64,000 nucleotides of DNA, taken from NCBI GenBank assembly GCA_036873135.1, contig JAPTYO010000009.1, forward strand, positions 21,659,756-21,723,755, in the 5' to 3' direction. Shown piece by piece: positions 36,051 through 49,343 of this stretch (the stretch's first letter is position 1; every line of letters starts with the position of its first letter). A model generated the notes under the pieces. The model saw only the letters and a program-made list of their open reading frames with translations, was not told where the DNA came from and did not search any database. The position numbers and the translations under genes were made by a program. Origin of the DNA: Clarkia xantiana subsp. parviflora (taxonomy: Eukaryota; Streptophyta; Magnoliopsida; Myrtales; Onagraceae).

Positions 36051-37639
36051 CATAATGTATTGTTGGAACAAGCTCGTCCGATCTTGGCGGCCTTACGTCG
36101 AGTCACATTCCTCTGATCTTCGGGTTATGGTCGATCCAACTCCATGCCTGGCGGACCTGCACAAAGGGCGGTGCCAGAGAGAGGGGGGTGTCTCTGGCGA
36201 ACCCTCTCCGATGCCAAAGAAAGAACATAATTCTAGAGAGATAAAGTAGAGAGAAGTCAGAGCTCCGGTGTCTCAATCCAAGATTAGCTTGGAAATGAAG
36301 GACCGAGATCCCTATTTATAGAGTTTTTGATCCAGGCACCGGAGGGGTCCACATTTTTAGGTGAGTCCCGCACAGAGAATAATCGGATATACGCGGGTAC
36401 CCCGGACGACGGTGTCCGGGGGTAGGGGGTCGACACAGGGCGTGTCGACCCCGGACAAGTCCGTTTGCTGTGCAACCGGACATTGTCCTGTTGCACAGCA
36501 CCTGGATAAGTCCAGTTGCTACCGGACTTGTCCGGTTGCTTCGGACGAGGCCGGCGCAACCGAACAAGTCTGATTGCTACGTGGAAACCGGAACATGGCG
36601 CGTATCCCTAGTAGTAAAAAACCATGAGGTCGGCGGGGCGACCGTGTTTGAGCCTTAGTGAAGTCCAATCGGGTGTATATCCATCATTTGCCCCCGAGTC
36701 AAGAATTGGTTTACCACTACTTGGCTCTATTTTTTAGAAGGATTAGACGCCCGATTGTACCTCGGATATTGTATTACCTTTGCTCGTTTATGATGAGTGG
36801 TCATTCATTCCGTTCTAGGGGGGTTTGACCTATACCATTGTTGAACTCAAAGAAAAATTTGTGTGATCCGGTGGTTAGTCATAAACGTGTTACTATATGA
36901 CAACGTGTATGCAACCAAAGACATGGATCACATGTGTTTGTAATAAATCATGACTAATGGTGTAAGTGCATATGAATATGCTATCATGGGTATGAGTATG
37001 TGTAATCAATATAGCGTATATCAATGAATAGCAATGTGACATGCTGTGCACCTGTGAGGGTGTTGAAAGGTAGTGACATGTGACTGTGTCAGTGTCGATG
37101 GATGTAGTCATGCTTAGTGATGAAAAAATAATAATTCATAATTGACATGACACTAGTAAGAATGCATCTATGTGTGCATATGTGTTCGATAGTAAACTAA
37201 GTGTTCTACTATACTTATTGTAATGCATATTAAAGCAATCATGGTAGTGAAATGAAAATTTTCTATCTTTCATGGGAAACTATCAATGATGTATATCAAT
37301 GTGCATCTATCAATAATATGTATATGCTCTAGTGTACAAATCACTAGTCATGAATAGTAATGACTATACATGCACAACCATGTCGGGTGATAGAAAACTC
37401 ATAAGTGTTATGACACTATAGCTATGATGCACCTAGATGCACACATGGTAATGGGTGATAAAATTACTAAGTGTTTGACAACACTAGTGGTGATGCATAT
37501 GGATGCATGTATATATATCATGAAAATATGCCTAAGCATGTAACAATTACTTGCAATATATGGTTAAGTCAAGGACACCTGAATCGTTGTATATAATCGG
37601 AAAGGGGTTACCTCTGTTCCGATTTTGAAAAAAAAATCG

Positions 37640-39120
37640 ATTTTTCGAAGATTTCATATGTTGGCCGCGTAGGAATGCCATTGCTTCCATTCGGGTTTAT
37701 AGTTGGCTGCGTAGGAATGCCATTGCTCTCATTTGGCTTGATAATCATGTTGATCAATATGGTGGTAACCTGTAATCACTTGAAAACAGTTATATAATTT
37801 TTTTTCCCCGAAGTGGGCTAGTTGATACCTTAGACGTGAGGTGTTGGGTCTCGCGTCGATGGCGTCGTATGCTATGCTTGCATTGCCATCATATTTGCAT
37901 AGAACTGACGTAGGGGGTTACCCTTAACGCCTTGTCACGTATCTCTGTGTCAAACATGGGGGGTCTCCCTACATGTCTGCCATGTATCATATTGAAAGGT
38001 TGAAGGTTGCCCCCCTAGGGTAGGCGGAGTGATCATCACATGGTGAATGGAGTGTCAGTCCCTATATCAGGCGTTGTTTTCACCTAGTAGGTGTAGTATT
38101 CGCTACTGTTGTTTGATCTCTTCGCATACACTAGACTGCTACCCTTGTATTGTTATACTGCCCTCGAGATGACGTTGTCACTCTTGTGGTTGCATTTGTA
38201 GTATTTCGTATACTTGGTGGTAGATTCCTTTCAGATGTATCATTGCCCCCCTAGAGTAGGTGTAGTGATCATCCCACGCTTAGGGGGTTACCCATTGCAT
38301 TGTAATACTCATTGTCATTGGTACCATATGATGTTGCTCCTGAAGTGGACGTCAGTGATGTATTGTAGGTGGGGTGCCGACCCCTATAAGTCGCCTAGTA
38401 TGCGCATGCCGTTGTGTTCATCAAGTAGTTGTAGGCATCAATATAAGTATGGGGTGTTGACCTCTGTGCCTGCACTACACTATAGCGCATATATTGTTGA
38501 ATTTCCCCCGAGGTGACGTTGTCGTCTTTATGGGTATAGGTTGTTAACCCTTGTATTCATCATGCTGCCCCCATAGTAGGCTTGCTAGTCATTATAGATA
38601 TGATGTATTGACCTTTGCGCATGTCGCTCCTCATGATACTGTCTTCTTCATGAGCATAGGGTGTCGACCCTTGTGCTCATTGTACCTTGTGGTGTGCGTT
38701 CATCATATTGCCTCCAAAGTAGGCGTTGTCATCGTTATGGACCTGGGGTGTCGACCCTTGAGTCCGTCTCACCTTATAGTGTTGGTTGTCCTGCCTCTGT
38801 AGTAGACGTTATCTTGATTATTAGTGTAGGGTATCTACCATTGCATCTATCCAGCTTTATAATGTTCATTCATCGCAGTGCCTTCGTAGTAGACGTACTT
38901 AGTCATTATAGACATTGGGTACTGACCCTTGTGTCTATTTGCACTTCATGGCATATATTCCTGATGTTGCCCCCGAGGTGAGCATTGTTGTCATTGTGGA
39001 CATAGGGTGTCTGCCCTTATGTCAGTCTTATCTTGTATTGTGCTTCCTTAAGTTACCTTTATATCAGGTACTGTGCCTGTCATAGAAATAGGGTGTCGAC
39101 CCTTGTGTCCGTCCTGCTTT
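37640..39120. repeat. Degenerate tandem repeats of about 75-90 bp
   Basis: The phrase (ATA)GGGTGTCGACCCTTGTGTC and variants recurs near 38452, 38527, 38601, 38664, 38749, 38918, 39005 and 39091, alternating with GCCCCCGAGGTGACGTTGTC or GTAGGCGTTGTCATCGTTAT variants. At 37660-37740 GGCTGCGTAGGAATGCCATT occurs twice. Confidence 0.65.
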
Positions 39121-39171
39121 GCAGCGCTTGTCCATTATGTTTCCACCCTGTAGGCTATTCACTCTATTTTC

Positions 39172-40971
39172 TTGTTGAGACAGTCGTTGGTTTGGACATG
39201 GGATAGTGTTTACCATCTTCATATTACTATTTTCATTACACGTAAGTCTTCTTATTTAAAAGACCCTGTTGTTATGTTTCTTGACCCTTGCATGATATCG
39301 GACTTGTCGAGGATTGGGAATGTTCTCACAAGCATGTGTCGTCGTCAGGGTTATTACCCTTTTGTTCTTCCCGTAGACCGGTTTAGGAACTGGTGGAAGA
39401 GTCGTCACCTTTTTGTCAGGGACTATCAAGTTACCTAGTTGATTGAAGTTGGTGGTATTAAGGATGGTTCTCCTTATAGGCTTGTTTGTTGATGTGAAGC
39501 CACGGTCATAAGTAGATCGCTCCTCTCAGGGTGTTGCCGGGAGAGGTAGGGAGGTAGCTCCTCCTTGTGTTGCTCACAGAGCATCTTAGTCTTCCAAGGT
39601 GTCTAAGGCTGCAAGTATGTATGTACACCTTATTTTTATGCTAGTTGCCTACTTCATAGCGTAGTTGTTCTCACATATCTGCTTTGCTTTTTTCTTGGCA
39701 CATCGACACTGCTGAAAATGTCACTATCCCTTTGTTTGCCAATAAGCCTTTTACTGTGGCTGGAGGTTCTCAAAGTTCTTTTAATCGAAAGAGAAAAGTT
39801 ACCGATCTTGATGAACCGGTGCAAACTCTTCCCCGTGACAAAGGGAAGAGGGATGTTGATCCTGTATCTGGTAATGCTGCCCTTGCAGCTGCTGGTGCTG
39901 ACAAGGTCACTGACACTGACGCTGCAGCCACTGACGCTGCTGCCACTGATGCTAGTGCTTACGCTGACGCTGCAGCCACTGACGCTGATGCCACTTGAAG
40001 TTACGCATTCTTCTTACTTGTATGCTTATCTTGATGTTGTACACTGCTTTCTTATTGATACACAGCGTGCATCTGGCACCTCATACTATCCTGAGAGGTC
40101 TTGATGCGGCCTCTCGATGGTGACATTGTCTATTCCGCTTAGGTGCCTTTCGCTTCCACCAGAAGCTATCATTTTGGTCAATGATCCTCCTTGGTGACCC
40201 CCGGAGATCGTTGTTCGCATAATGAATGCTATCGTTCCCCCCCAGCGATCGTAGGGCATTGCCTGACTCTGTCTTGACTGGGTTTCAGTTTGTCAACAGA
40301 GCCCTGTCTCGACATGCCCCTGTGAGTATACATCTCTATTGTATTTTCATTAGTAGACTTTCATTTTCTAGAGTGTGCCTATCATTCTCAAGTTGTCGCC
40401 GACGCGGTCAACCTGTGCTTCTTCATAGTCGAGCTGACCAAGAAGGTTGATTTCCAGAGAACTGAGTTGGAGCAACTAAGAGAGTTTATTTGTGTTATGA
40501 AGGAGAAGGCTGCCACCTTTGGCCCCTCCGAGCTTTTTTAACAGGGTCGCATTGCATCTCTTGAGAGGTCAGCCGACTTTGAAAGGAAAAAATAGGAGGC
40601 CATATCTGTATTCGAGCACTTGGCGTAGGTACTTGCGAAGAACATTGGCGATGAGACTGTTCACAGTATCGCTCAGTATAAGGCATCTCCCGAGTTTTGA
40701 AGTGGATGCCAAAGTGAAGTGTCAAGTCATCATTGAGACTTATGGTGAAGATCTTGCTGCCAAGACATATGATATCGACCCTTTACTTGGTTTCAATGAA
40801 GCTGGCAACTTTTTCGGATTTGCTTCCGCACACATAACAGCGCTCTTTGGTGAGGATTCTACCCCTCTTATCGAAGGGAGGCGTGCTCCTTCTTCAATTT
40901 TCTCAAGTAGAGCTGTGGATACTATTCCCTTGTGTGATGATGACGGCGATGATGCTGCCGCTCTTGATTAA
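39172..40971 (+). pseudogene. Gag-like retroelement coding remnant, multiply frameshifted
   Basis: Three separate plus-strand frames carry coding-like sequence. About 39290-39438 has a basic aromatic block (DRFRNWWKSRHLFVRDYQVT) like the Trp-rich region of putative gypsy-type transposon proteins. About 39710-40000 is hydrophilic with an NRKRKVTD segment and an Ala/Asp/Thr repeat tail. About 40519-40971 ends in VKCQVIIETYGEDLAAKTYD and LLGFNEAGNFFGFASAHITA with an acidic C-terminus. Stops and frame changes separate them. Assignment to gag-like proteins rests on pattern memory. Confidence 0.4.
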
Positions 40972-41459
40972 TGGACTGACTACCTTTAACACATTTTTAG
41001 ATAGCCGCCCCTTCTGTGCTTATCATGCATCTTTGTGTGGAAACACTTGCTTTTGGGACTTAGGCATGCATGCCATTCATCTATCTTTCGTATCATACAT
41101 GTTCAAAACATATGTAAATGTGTGGTTATATAAGCATGAGTAGGATATCATACCATTGTTATTATGGATGCCCCCATGCTTGCTAGGTTGTGTATGTTTA
41201 CACTTCCTATTATGACCTCTTGTTCTTGAGGTAACACCGTACCGGTTGTATGCCGGACTTAGCTTTGTAATACGCATGTATCGCGAATATGATATGCTTC
41301 CTTATTCTTAGGACGCTATCTATCTTGTCATGCCGATGGAGTGCCGGACTTGACGTTCATCATAATCATTACCAATGGTACTTGTATTTATCAAGCTCAC
41401 GCATGCCCTCTTGGTTGCTACCAAGGTATGGCGTTGCTTTGAGATGTTATCTAAACTTG

Positions 41460-42210
41460 ACGAAGACCACTTGCTTGTCGATGCCTCGACATAGAATTGT
41501 TGACACGTTTTTTGACCGCGTATCCGATGCCTAAGATAGCGTTGTTGGCAAGACGCTACTTGCTTAATTTGTTGTGTTTTGACTACTTGCCCGATGCCTC
41601 GGGGTAGTGTTAGGGCAAGACGTTAGTTGCATCATTTGGTACGTTTTAAGCCGCTTAACCAATGCCTTGAGATAGCGTTGTGGCGAGACGCGACTCGCGA
41701 GTGCACTTTACCGCTTTACTTGATGACTCAAGATAGCGCTGAGGCAAGACGTTACTTGCTTGGTTTGGTACGTTTTGAGCCGCTTACTCAATGCCTTGAG
41801 ATAGCGTTGTGGCAAGAAGCTACTTGCAATCCTAACATGCTACTACAAATGTTAGTGCGTTTTCCACCTGTTGATGTCCTAAGACAAGGCGGTGTGGCAA
41901 GACGTTACTTGCTTGGTCTGGTACGTTTTATTCCGCATACCCGATGCCTCGGAGTAGCGTTATGGCAATGTGCTACTTGCAAATGCGTTTTTCCGCCCTT
42001 GGTAAGTCTAAGATGTGGAATTGGTGCAAGACGCTACTTGCGATAGTGCAATGAGTTTTTTGATTGTATGACCGTTACTTGGCTTGTCTGAAGTAAGGTC
42101 GCGACTCGCGACGATATCGACTCCGCCATAGTGGTGTATCTGTTACTTGATTTTCTCAAGCTTACGTTTTGGCGAGGCGCAACTCGCATGGTATTCAGCG
42201 CTTTGGGGTG
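41460..42210. repeat. Second tandem-repeat field, units of about 65-85 bp
   Basis: GGCAAGACG(C/T)TACTTGC with the partner TGCCTCGAGATAGCGTTGTG or TGGTACGTTTTGAGCCGCTT recurs near 41550, 41611, 41685, 41743, 41811, 41896, 41963 and 42026. The motif differs from that of 37640-39120. Confidence 0.65.
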
Positions 42211-42350
42211 TGTAAGCGTCGCCTTGTTATCATAAGGGTTGCCTCTTCATCAGTATAGCCAGCGGTCGCGGAAACATAACTATATGTGGTAGTGTCAATC
42301 TAGGGTTTAGCCTCGGATGGTTCAGAAAGATCTTGTCGCCTAATCCAGGC

Positions 42351-43328
42351 TATAGGTTTGGCTCACCTTTAGGTTAGGCTCAGCTTCTGACCTGACTACA
42401 TTGATTTCTTTAAAAAAAAAAATTAAATAAAACTCACTGAGTTCAATTGGTTCAAAAGGACCTGGGGTTGACGTATTTGAAATTTGAGCATCTCCGAACA
42501 GAGCACACTGCTTCAATCCTATAGCAATTTTTTTTACTACCCGACCTTGACCGAACCGATTCAAACATTCAAATTCCAGCCATTCAGGACAAACCACATT
42601 TTTTTTCTCCAATCCTAATCCACACTATCTATTGAATCAACCGGTAAACCGAGTTATGATCCACATAAGTTAACGATTTTGTATTCCTTTAGAGACATCC
42701 CATTGAATATGGGTTTAACGTTCTTTGCTTGAAATTGTAAGTAATCTTATAATTAAAAAAAAATGGTTAATTAGTCAAATACACCACTATGTTTTGACCA
42801 TGTTGCCATATGCACCGTCTTCTTTTTTCATGTTGCAAAATGCACCGCTATGTTTTGAAATATGGCTAAATACACCATTATGTCAATCTACAGTTAAATT
42901 TTATATTAAAAATTAGGTCATTGTAAATATTGCTGGCATGAAATATATTCGATATTTGTAATTTTTTTTAGTATTATCATATATTTCAATATTTTTCGAT
43001 TTTCTCTTTTTTTTTTTTGCTCTTTTTGTTAGTTTTTTTTTTTTTTATATTTTTAATGTTTTCTATGTCATGTAATATTATCATAGCTTAGTTGGCAAGT
43101 TCACATGAGCAATATATGTATCAAAAACAATTTTAATATAAAAATTACCAACAAACGAATGAAATAATGCATCTGACAACATTTGAAAACACAAGCATGC
43201 ATTTGATAACTTACGTGGTGGTGGACAGTTGTGGTGCATTGGGCAATAATGTAAAACTAGTTATTTCTGTGTGTGCGTTGCACAGCTTATTTCGAATTAT
43301 ATTGTTATTTACTATAGTATAATAATAA
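42351..43328. other. Spacer with a possible Helitron end
   Basis: AT-rich. Near 42770-42890 the phrase CACCACTATGTTTTGA/GCACCGCTATGTTTTGA repeats, probably a MITE remnant. On the minus strand TGTGC AAC GCACA followed by CTAG at 43257-43260 and then T resembles a Helitron 3' end, with no partner found. No gene seen. Confidence 0.35.
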
Positions 43329-43837
43329 GGGTTATGTACTTATAAACTGTCTGAAATTTCACCAATGTTGAAATTTGATGTCTGAAGTTTAAAATGTTAA
43401 AATTGATTGTCTCGGGGTTTTATTTTTGTTGAAATTTGGTGTCTCGCGCGTATTTTTCCTCTCCCTTCAATCATTTTCATCAACTTACTAACCCACTCAT
43501 AATCCATCAATCTTTACTTTTCACAAAGCTGCCAAATTTCCACCAAAACTTAAACAACCAAAAGAAAAGGTTTCCAACAGAGTGGTGTGGAGCAATTTCC
43601 AGCGACAACGGAGCGGGATTTACTTGCACGGATGTGACCAACTTCATAGGTGACGAGAAGGGAGCGTGCATAAGATGTCGAATTTGACAGTCGGTTTCGT
43701 CGGGATTGGCTTCTCTAAAGTCATCACACCGAGACACCAAATTTCAACAAAAATGAAACCTGGGACACTCCATTTTAATGTGAGACACCAAATTTCAACA
43801 TTGATGAAACTTCAGACAATTTATAGATTCTTAACCC
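43329..43837. mobile_element. Mutator-type MITE (GGGTTA ends), copy 1
   Basis: 509 bp. Starts GGGTTATGTACTTATAAACT and ends with the inverse of GGGTTAAGAATCTATAAATT. Flanks TAATAATAA (43320-43328) and TAATAATAC (43838-43846) match at 8 of 9 positions, as expected of a Mutator-like 9-bp duplication. Subterminal AATTTGGTGTCTC motifs are inverted. It is non-coding. Confidence 0.75.
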
Positions 43838-43846
43838 TAATAATAC

Positions 43847-45436
43847 CTTACAAAGAAAATTAAAATATATTTGTAAAATTTTCAATAACATAGTATATAT
43901 CCATGTATATTAAGGAACCTATCCAAAATTCAATAACTAAAGAAAAAAGTTTTGAGTTGTCCTAATCGTACTCAATAGTTTAGATATCATGCGCGACAAA
44001 ATCACCAGCTTCGCAGAGTGTCTGTCAACTTCAAGATTATAAATGTACATGCAGTTCTTCATATTGTTGTCGAATCTTATATTGTCTTCGAATTTTTAGA
44101 AATGTACATGCAGTTCTTCATATTGTTGTTGAATCTCATATTGTCTTCAAATTTTTAATCATAGTTAATACAATACAAACAAAAGTTATAAATATAGTAA
44201 TTATAAGAGTATTTGAAGAATCGTGAGTGACACAATAATAACACTTCTGAACTTTCATCAAACATTAAAGTAAAGGCAGATTCATGGCAATTGAGAAGTG
44301 ACATACATATACTTTAGAGACTAGTTTAGCGGTGCATACTAAAATATATCAATGAATAGTGAACTGGTTTGTTGAAACTCTTTTAAAAAAAAACTTAAAT
44401 TCCACTTAGGAATTGATAAACAGTAAGATGGGTTGGTAAAATTCTAATTAGTTAAATGAATTACCATTTTTTTGTTTTAGTATTTGTTACATCTATTTCT
44501 GCATATCAACTAAAAGCTTTGAAATTGTAGATTAAGTGTACACATGCAACAATTAAATGATCACTACCATTTCCATCACAATTTAGGACCATGAATTTGA
44601 ACGTACAAATACTGGATTCTATAGTGCCTCCTTCTAGTACCAAGGGCTTAGCAGGCAGCAAACGTAGCAGAGTATGTGATTAATTATGAGTGTTGGAGAT
44701 CCAGATACTACGATCAGGTGAATGATGAAGAGAGTGTAGTCCTTTCTTGAGCTGCTTAACGTGGCTCGAAGCAGCTACCGTTTTACACATAATCATCTAA
44801 AAATATATATCTAGCAAAAAAAAGAGAAAATCAGTCAGTGACAATGATGTTATTGACCCTTACTAATTAGGTTAGGCATACATTCAATTTATTAACTGGA
44901 TTTAAACAGTATGCAACTTATACTCTAAATCGAAATTTACATACATGGTTGACTTCACATATTATGGACCTTTTTTTACCAAGTATTAAAGTCAAAGGAT
45001 GAATGTTATAAAAGCATACTTTCAACAACAATATCTTGTTTTAAATGGTCTATCTAAACTTAACAATCTTTTACAACCAATTGGTAAAGAAACATAATAA
45101 TTAAGAAAGAAGCGAAAATATAACTTAGTTGTCAATTATTAAAATTTTCTTTCTAAATCCACAGGGAAAGCTTGCAGCTTATGAAATAAGCCTTCAACAT
45201 GATGTTCTAATGATGGATCAAGTCCCTAATATTCAAAGACACCCTAAAAAGTTGAACCTGAATCTCGATATACATTATTGTGTTACTTCATCAAGCTTCA
45301 ACTTCTATACAACAACACTTTAAATTGCCCACCATCTTAAATCACAACAAATGATAATTTATATCAAAATTAATGAGCCCCATCTCTAGTTTAAATTGAT
45401 GTTTCTCAATTCTCATTAATGATCATTGCCTTTTGT
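43847..45436. other. AT-rich spacer between two inverted MITE copies
   Basis: Contains a 59-bp direct duplication at about 44041-44157 (AAATGTACATGCAGTTCTTC start). No gene is supported; the short ORF at 45129-45323 has no recognisable features. Confidence 0.4.
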
Positions 45437-45893
45437 AGTGTCCAAGGTTTCAATTTTGTTAAAATGTGGTGTCTCGGTGTGATTACTTTAGAGAAGTCAA
45501 TTCCGACGAAACCGACAGTCAAATTCGAGCTCTCATACACACTCCCTTCTTGTCATCTTGCCGGGACCGTCACCTAAGAAGTTGACCACATCCACGCAAG
45601 TAAATCTCGCTCTGTTGTCCTTGGAAAATGGCTCCACACCATTCTTCTAGAAACTTTTTTTTTAATATTCAATTTTTGGTGAAATTTGATGATGTTGTGA
45701 AAAGTAAAGAGTGATGGATTATAAGTGGGTGGGTGGGTTGATAAAAATGACTGAATGGAGATGAAAAGACGCGCATAGACACCAAATTTCAACAAAAATA
45801 AAACTTGGGACAATCCATTTTAACATTTCAAATTTCAAACACATAATTTTAACAAAGGGTAAACCTTGACAGTTTTTTAATTATTAACCTTTT
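45437..45893. mobile_element. Mutator-type MITE, copy 2 (inverted)
   Basis: Matches the reverse complement of 43329-43837 over most of its length: GATTACTTTAGAGAAGTCAA, CCGACGAAACCGACAGTC and TAAGTGGGTGGGTGGGTTGA. Its outer termini are eroded, so no target duplication can be read. Confidence 0.7.
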
Positions 45894-47939
45894 CCTAAAT
45901 AAGAATGTTTTCCCCAAACAAAATTTTCCTCAATGAGATATCAAATATCCAACCCTAATGTCAACCTACTAAGACTAAACAATTTTGTGTCAATGGTAAG
46001 AGCACCAAATCAGAAGCATTTAAGTTAATTAACTTAAATACAAAGCATGATTATATTTTTTAAGGCCGGAAGAAGATATCGTAAGGGGATAGATAATACA
46101 TTAGACCAAAATATTAGAACTATTATTATTCATTCCCGAGTCAAATTCAGATGAGTTAGATAGCTTTTACTATTAGATAAATCCTTTGTAATTTACTAAT
46201 AGAATGATGGAACAGTGGTTGCTAATATTTAATATATAAATACACAGAACATAAGAAGAATCGTACTTTGACTCCTTATGACAGCCTAACTCGTGGATGT
46301 AAATTCTTTAATATGTTACATCCTTGCAGTGAATCAATCAGATTGGTAATTGTATTTTTTTCATCTAATTGCTCACAGTTGATTGCAGAACTCATTAGTA
46401 TAGGACATCCTCTCAGAATTGTTTGAGCAATAATGGATCCAAATTGATAAACTATTTCATTATTACTACGAAATTTGTATGTACCTTTTAATCCACTCTA
46501 AGTTTCCAACTGAGACCTTTTATATTCTCAACAACAGCTACGGATTCCGAACCAAGTTCTTTAGTGAATGTTCCACCAACAACCTAACCAGATAAAAAAT
46601 TTAAGGTTATACGTATACATATATAATCATCTTCCTACACTCTTCCAACCACAACACTAAGAATGATAGAAAGTTGTTCAATTTTCTTTGAAATAATTTG
46701 TACTTAAAAGGATAGATTAAAGAAATATGAAAATAGATTGCAGCAAATAACAATCAATCATACAAAGTTAGCACATTAGTACTATCACTTATCTTGCAGT
46801 TACAAGAGTTAGCTTCTTCTTTGATTTCTTTGCCCACATAATGATTGATATTTGCTAATGCCGATTGGAGAATCTCTATTTTAGAAACAAAAATTAAAAT
46901 TTGGATACTCACTACATCAAAGTGAGGTGCAATATATTAGACAAAATTATACACGAAAGTAAAAATTCAAGCAAAATAGAGATGTATCCGTGTTTACCCT
47001 ATAATAATAATAATAGAAAGGGATAATCGTAAACATACCGGAGGTGGTATAAAACGCGTCAACAACTTGCCACATCGAATAACAACGGCCGGCGAACGGG
47101 ATTAGAACTGGCGGACGGACGGCGGGCGAAAGGAACGACCATCATACGACTGTTGAAACTGCAGTGAGCAGTCAAACTGAATCTCTAGTGGATGGCGAAA
47201 TCGCGCCTACGGTCCAGCAACTGGCAGAATCTGGCTTTCGCGCGAGTGGCGTGCCTAGAGAACGAGTAGTGTGGGGGCAGATCGACGGCAAAGCGGTGGA
47301 AGAGCGTGAATGTGTAAGTGTAACTGTGCAACATTTTTTTCCCCACACGACGTCGTTTGAAATTTTGAGTGAAAAGTCGCCACTATTATTCTTGATAACT
47401 GCTGTTTATTTAGAATTCCGGTTTAATCTAATTTGATATAGATGTCTGTCCAACCGGCCGACTGAATAGACCGGTTTAGAAGTGATGCCCTTAGAAAATA
47501 AGGAAAGTACATTTTGGGTTGAGGACCAACCTCACATTATATATTGGTAAATAAATAGATATACCCGTGCATTTGGCTAATTTACCTAAAAAACCTAGTA
47601 CGTTTAGCTCAAAAGCTTTACGGGGGAATTATCATATTAATACAAAAGTTAAGGACTAAACTACCTGCCCGTACAAGTTAGGGAACACCAGAAATTTCCT
47701 GGAAAAGAAACGGAACAAACCGCCAACGAGTTTTGGGTGGCTGGCTATTCAAAGAGACGAGCCGTACGAGTAGTTTTATTGATCCGTCTGTCTCTGGTTT
47801 TTCCTCGATTATCGTTTTATTTGCTGCGCAGTTAAGTTTTAATTGGCCAAGATTTTGCCGCTTCTCTCTCCCTTTCCTGCTGAGATTGTTCCTTGATCGT
47901 CTTCCTCAATTTAGGATTTAGCAGCGAGCGAGGGTTGGT
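45894..47939. other. Spacer, possible minus-strand gene fragment, promoter of ORP3-like gene
   Basis: Minus-strand stretches at about 46801-46880 (ATT CTC CAA TCG GCA..., reading ILQSALANINHYVGKEIKEE), 46500-46590 (TFTKELGSESVAVVENIKGL) and 46290-46470 look coding-like but do not chain into a gene and contain stops, so they may be a decayed fragment of an unrecognised gene. A GC-richer block at 47060-47330 includes a chance ORF (47164-47436). The CT-rich leader of the next gene runs from about 47780 to 47939. Confidence 0.3.
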
Positions 47940-49312
47940 ATGGGGAGTCCTAACAAGAACCAGGGTAAGGGCTTCTTTGCCTCCATGAGTTCGGGCCTCT
48001 CCATTTTCGGCAACGCCTTGCATAGATCTGTCAACGGGTACTCACCTTTAACTCCTCTGATCATCTTTCATCCCTCAACTGATCACCGTTTCAGTTCCAG
48101 TTTACGTTGAATTATGGGGAAAAACATGGTGAATTCCCATGGCGTGAACTATGTACAGCGTGAATTATGTATTTTTCTTGGTTTCTCTGACTCAAGTATT
48201 CGAGTGTGTCCTTTTGGAATATCTCTAGCTTGATGGATTGGAGGGTTTAGGGGTTGATCATGTTCTGGGAGCTTGATGGAGTTTAATCATCTCAGTTTCA
48301 TACGTGTTTTAACAAAGTGAAGTTAGCTGGTTGAGTAGGCTTCATGCATAAGAATCTTTGCCATACAAGTAAATCTGAATTATTTTCTCTACGCTGCTTC
48401 TGGCATCATACAGATTTATGCTAAACATCCTTCAGTGAAAGTAGGTTTTCTTGCAATATTGCTTTAGTGATGTTTTTACAGGATGGATTTTTGCCCTCTG
48501 CTTGTACTTGTTGCTGTTTTGCAATGTTTCACACACCTGTTTAGGTGTTTGGCACTTCTGTTAATTCATTATTACTTGGATCAGTGGATGTAATTTGCTT
48601 CTAGTCCATAGTAGTTGTTCAGTTGGTGTGGGTTATCTCTCTGCATGTACTTTTTCTATTGAAAGTACTTAGTCTGTTGTGGTAAAAAAAAACCAAAGTG
48701 GCTGCCAAATAGATCTGTTGTTGTGTATCGTCTCACTTTTTTGCAAGGCTTTTGGCTAGTAGTTTAAAAGCAAATCACGCTGTAGCCTGTAATTCACTTT
48801 TAGTGTTATAGGAGCTGATTTTCAGAATCACGCTTTATCATGAGTGTTAGATTTCCAAACTTTGAGTCGTCTCTCTCCTTTCCAGTTTGCTTGGCTATGA
48901 AGGACTAGAGGTTATAAATCCCGAGGGAGGTAAAGAGGATGCGGAGGATGAAGCTCAGAAAGGTAGATGGAGGCAGGAGGTAGGTTTCTATGATGCTTAC
49001 TGTCCTCTATCATTAGTCAGAACTGAATCTTTGGGATCTGGCATGTCATTCGTTTTACTTTTTTACTTGAGACTGCTATATGGCCGGCTGGCCGCACTTA
49101 AGTTATGAACCAATAAACCATAAACAGTGAATTGTATTGTTACAAAGAAATCTTCTAGACTAGAAAAGAGTCTTTCAGTTTCATGAAGGTCTTAGTATGT
49201 ACATGTTGAAATATTTCCTTGCAATTTCAGTTCACAATAAGAAATGACAGACTTGAAATATACTAAAAAAATTCCACTTCATGGACCAGTACGCTTAAAA
49301 TATGGAAAAGAA

Positions 49313-49343
<31 letters not shown>

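Larger units (their letters stand above)
36051..42350 (+). mobile_element. Decayed LTR-retrotransposon-like region (LARD-like)
   Basis: About 6 kb with a base composition unlike the flanks. The left part (36055-36660) has retroelement-leader features: CGTCCGATCTTGGCGGCCTT, CCTGCACAAAGGGCGG, ACCCTCTCCGATGCC and a CTATTTATAG box. The middle has degenerate tandem repeats (37640-39120), then gag-like coding remnants (39170-40971) and a second repeat field (41460-42210). No protease, RT or integrase was found and no second LTR, so the limits and class are inferred. A shorter stretch with the same CCTGC...CCCTCTCCGACG arrangement occurs at about 60040-60110. Confidence 0.5.

Noticed and set aside
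41627..42046. 139-aa ORF with internal repeats (LVRFEPLTQCLEIALW type)
   Set aside because: It follows the degenerate 65-85-bp tandem repeats and has stops in related units; not treated as a gene.
47164..47436. 90-aa plus-strand ORF
   Set aside because: No recognisable motif, no splice partner and a hydrophobic chance tail; it lies in the upstream region of the ORP3-like gene.
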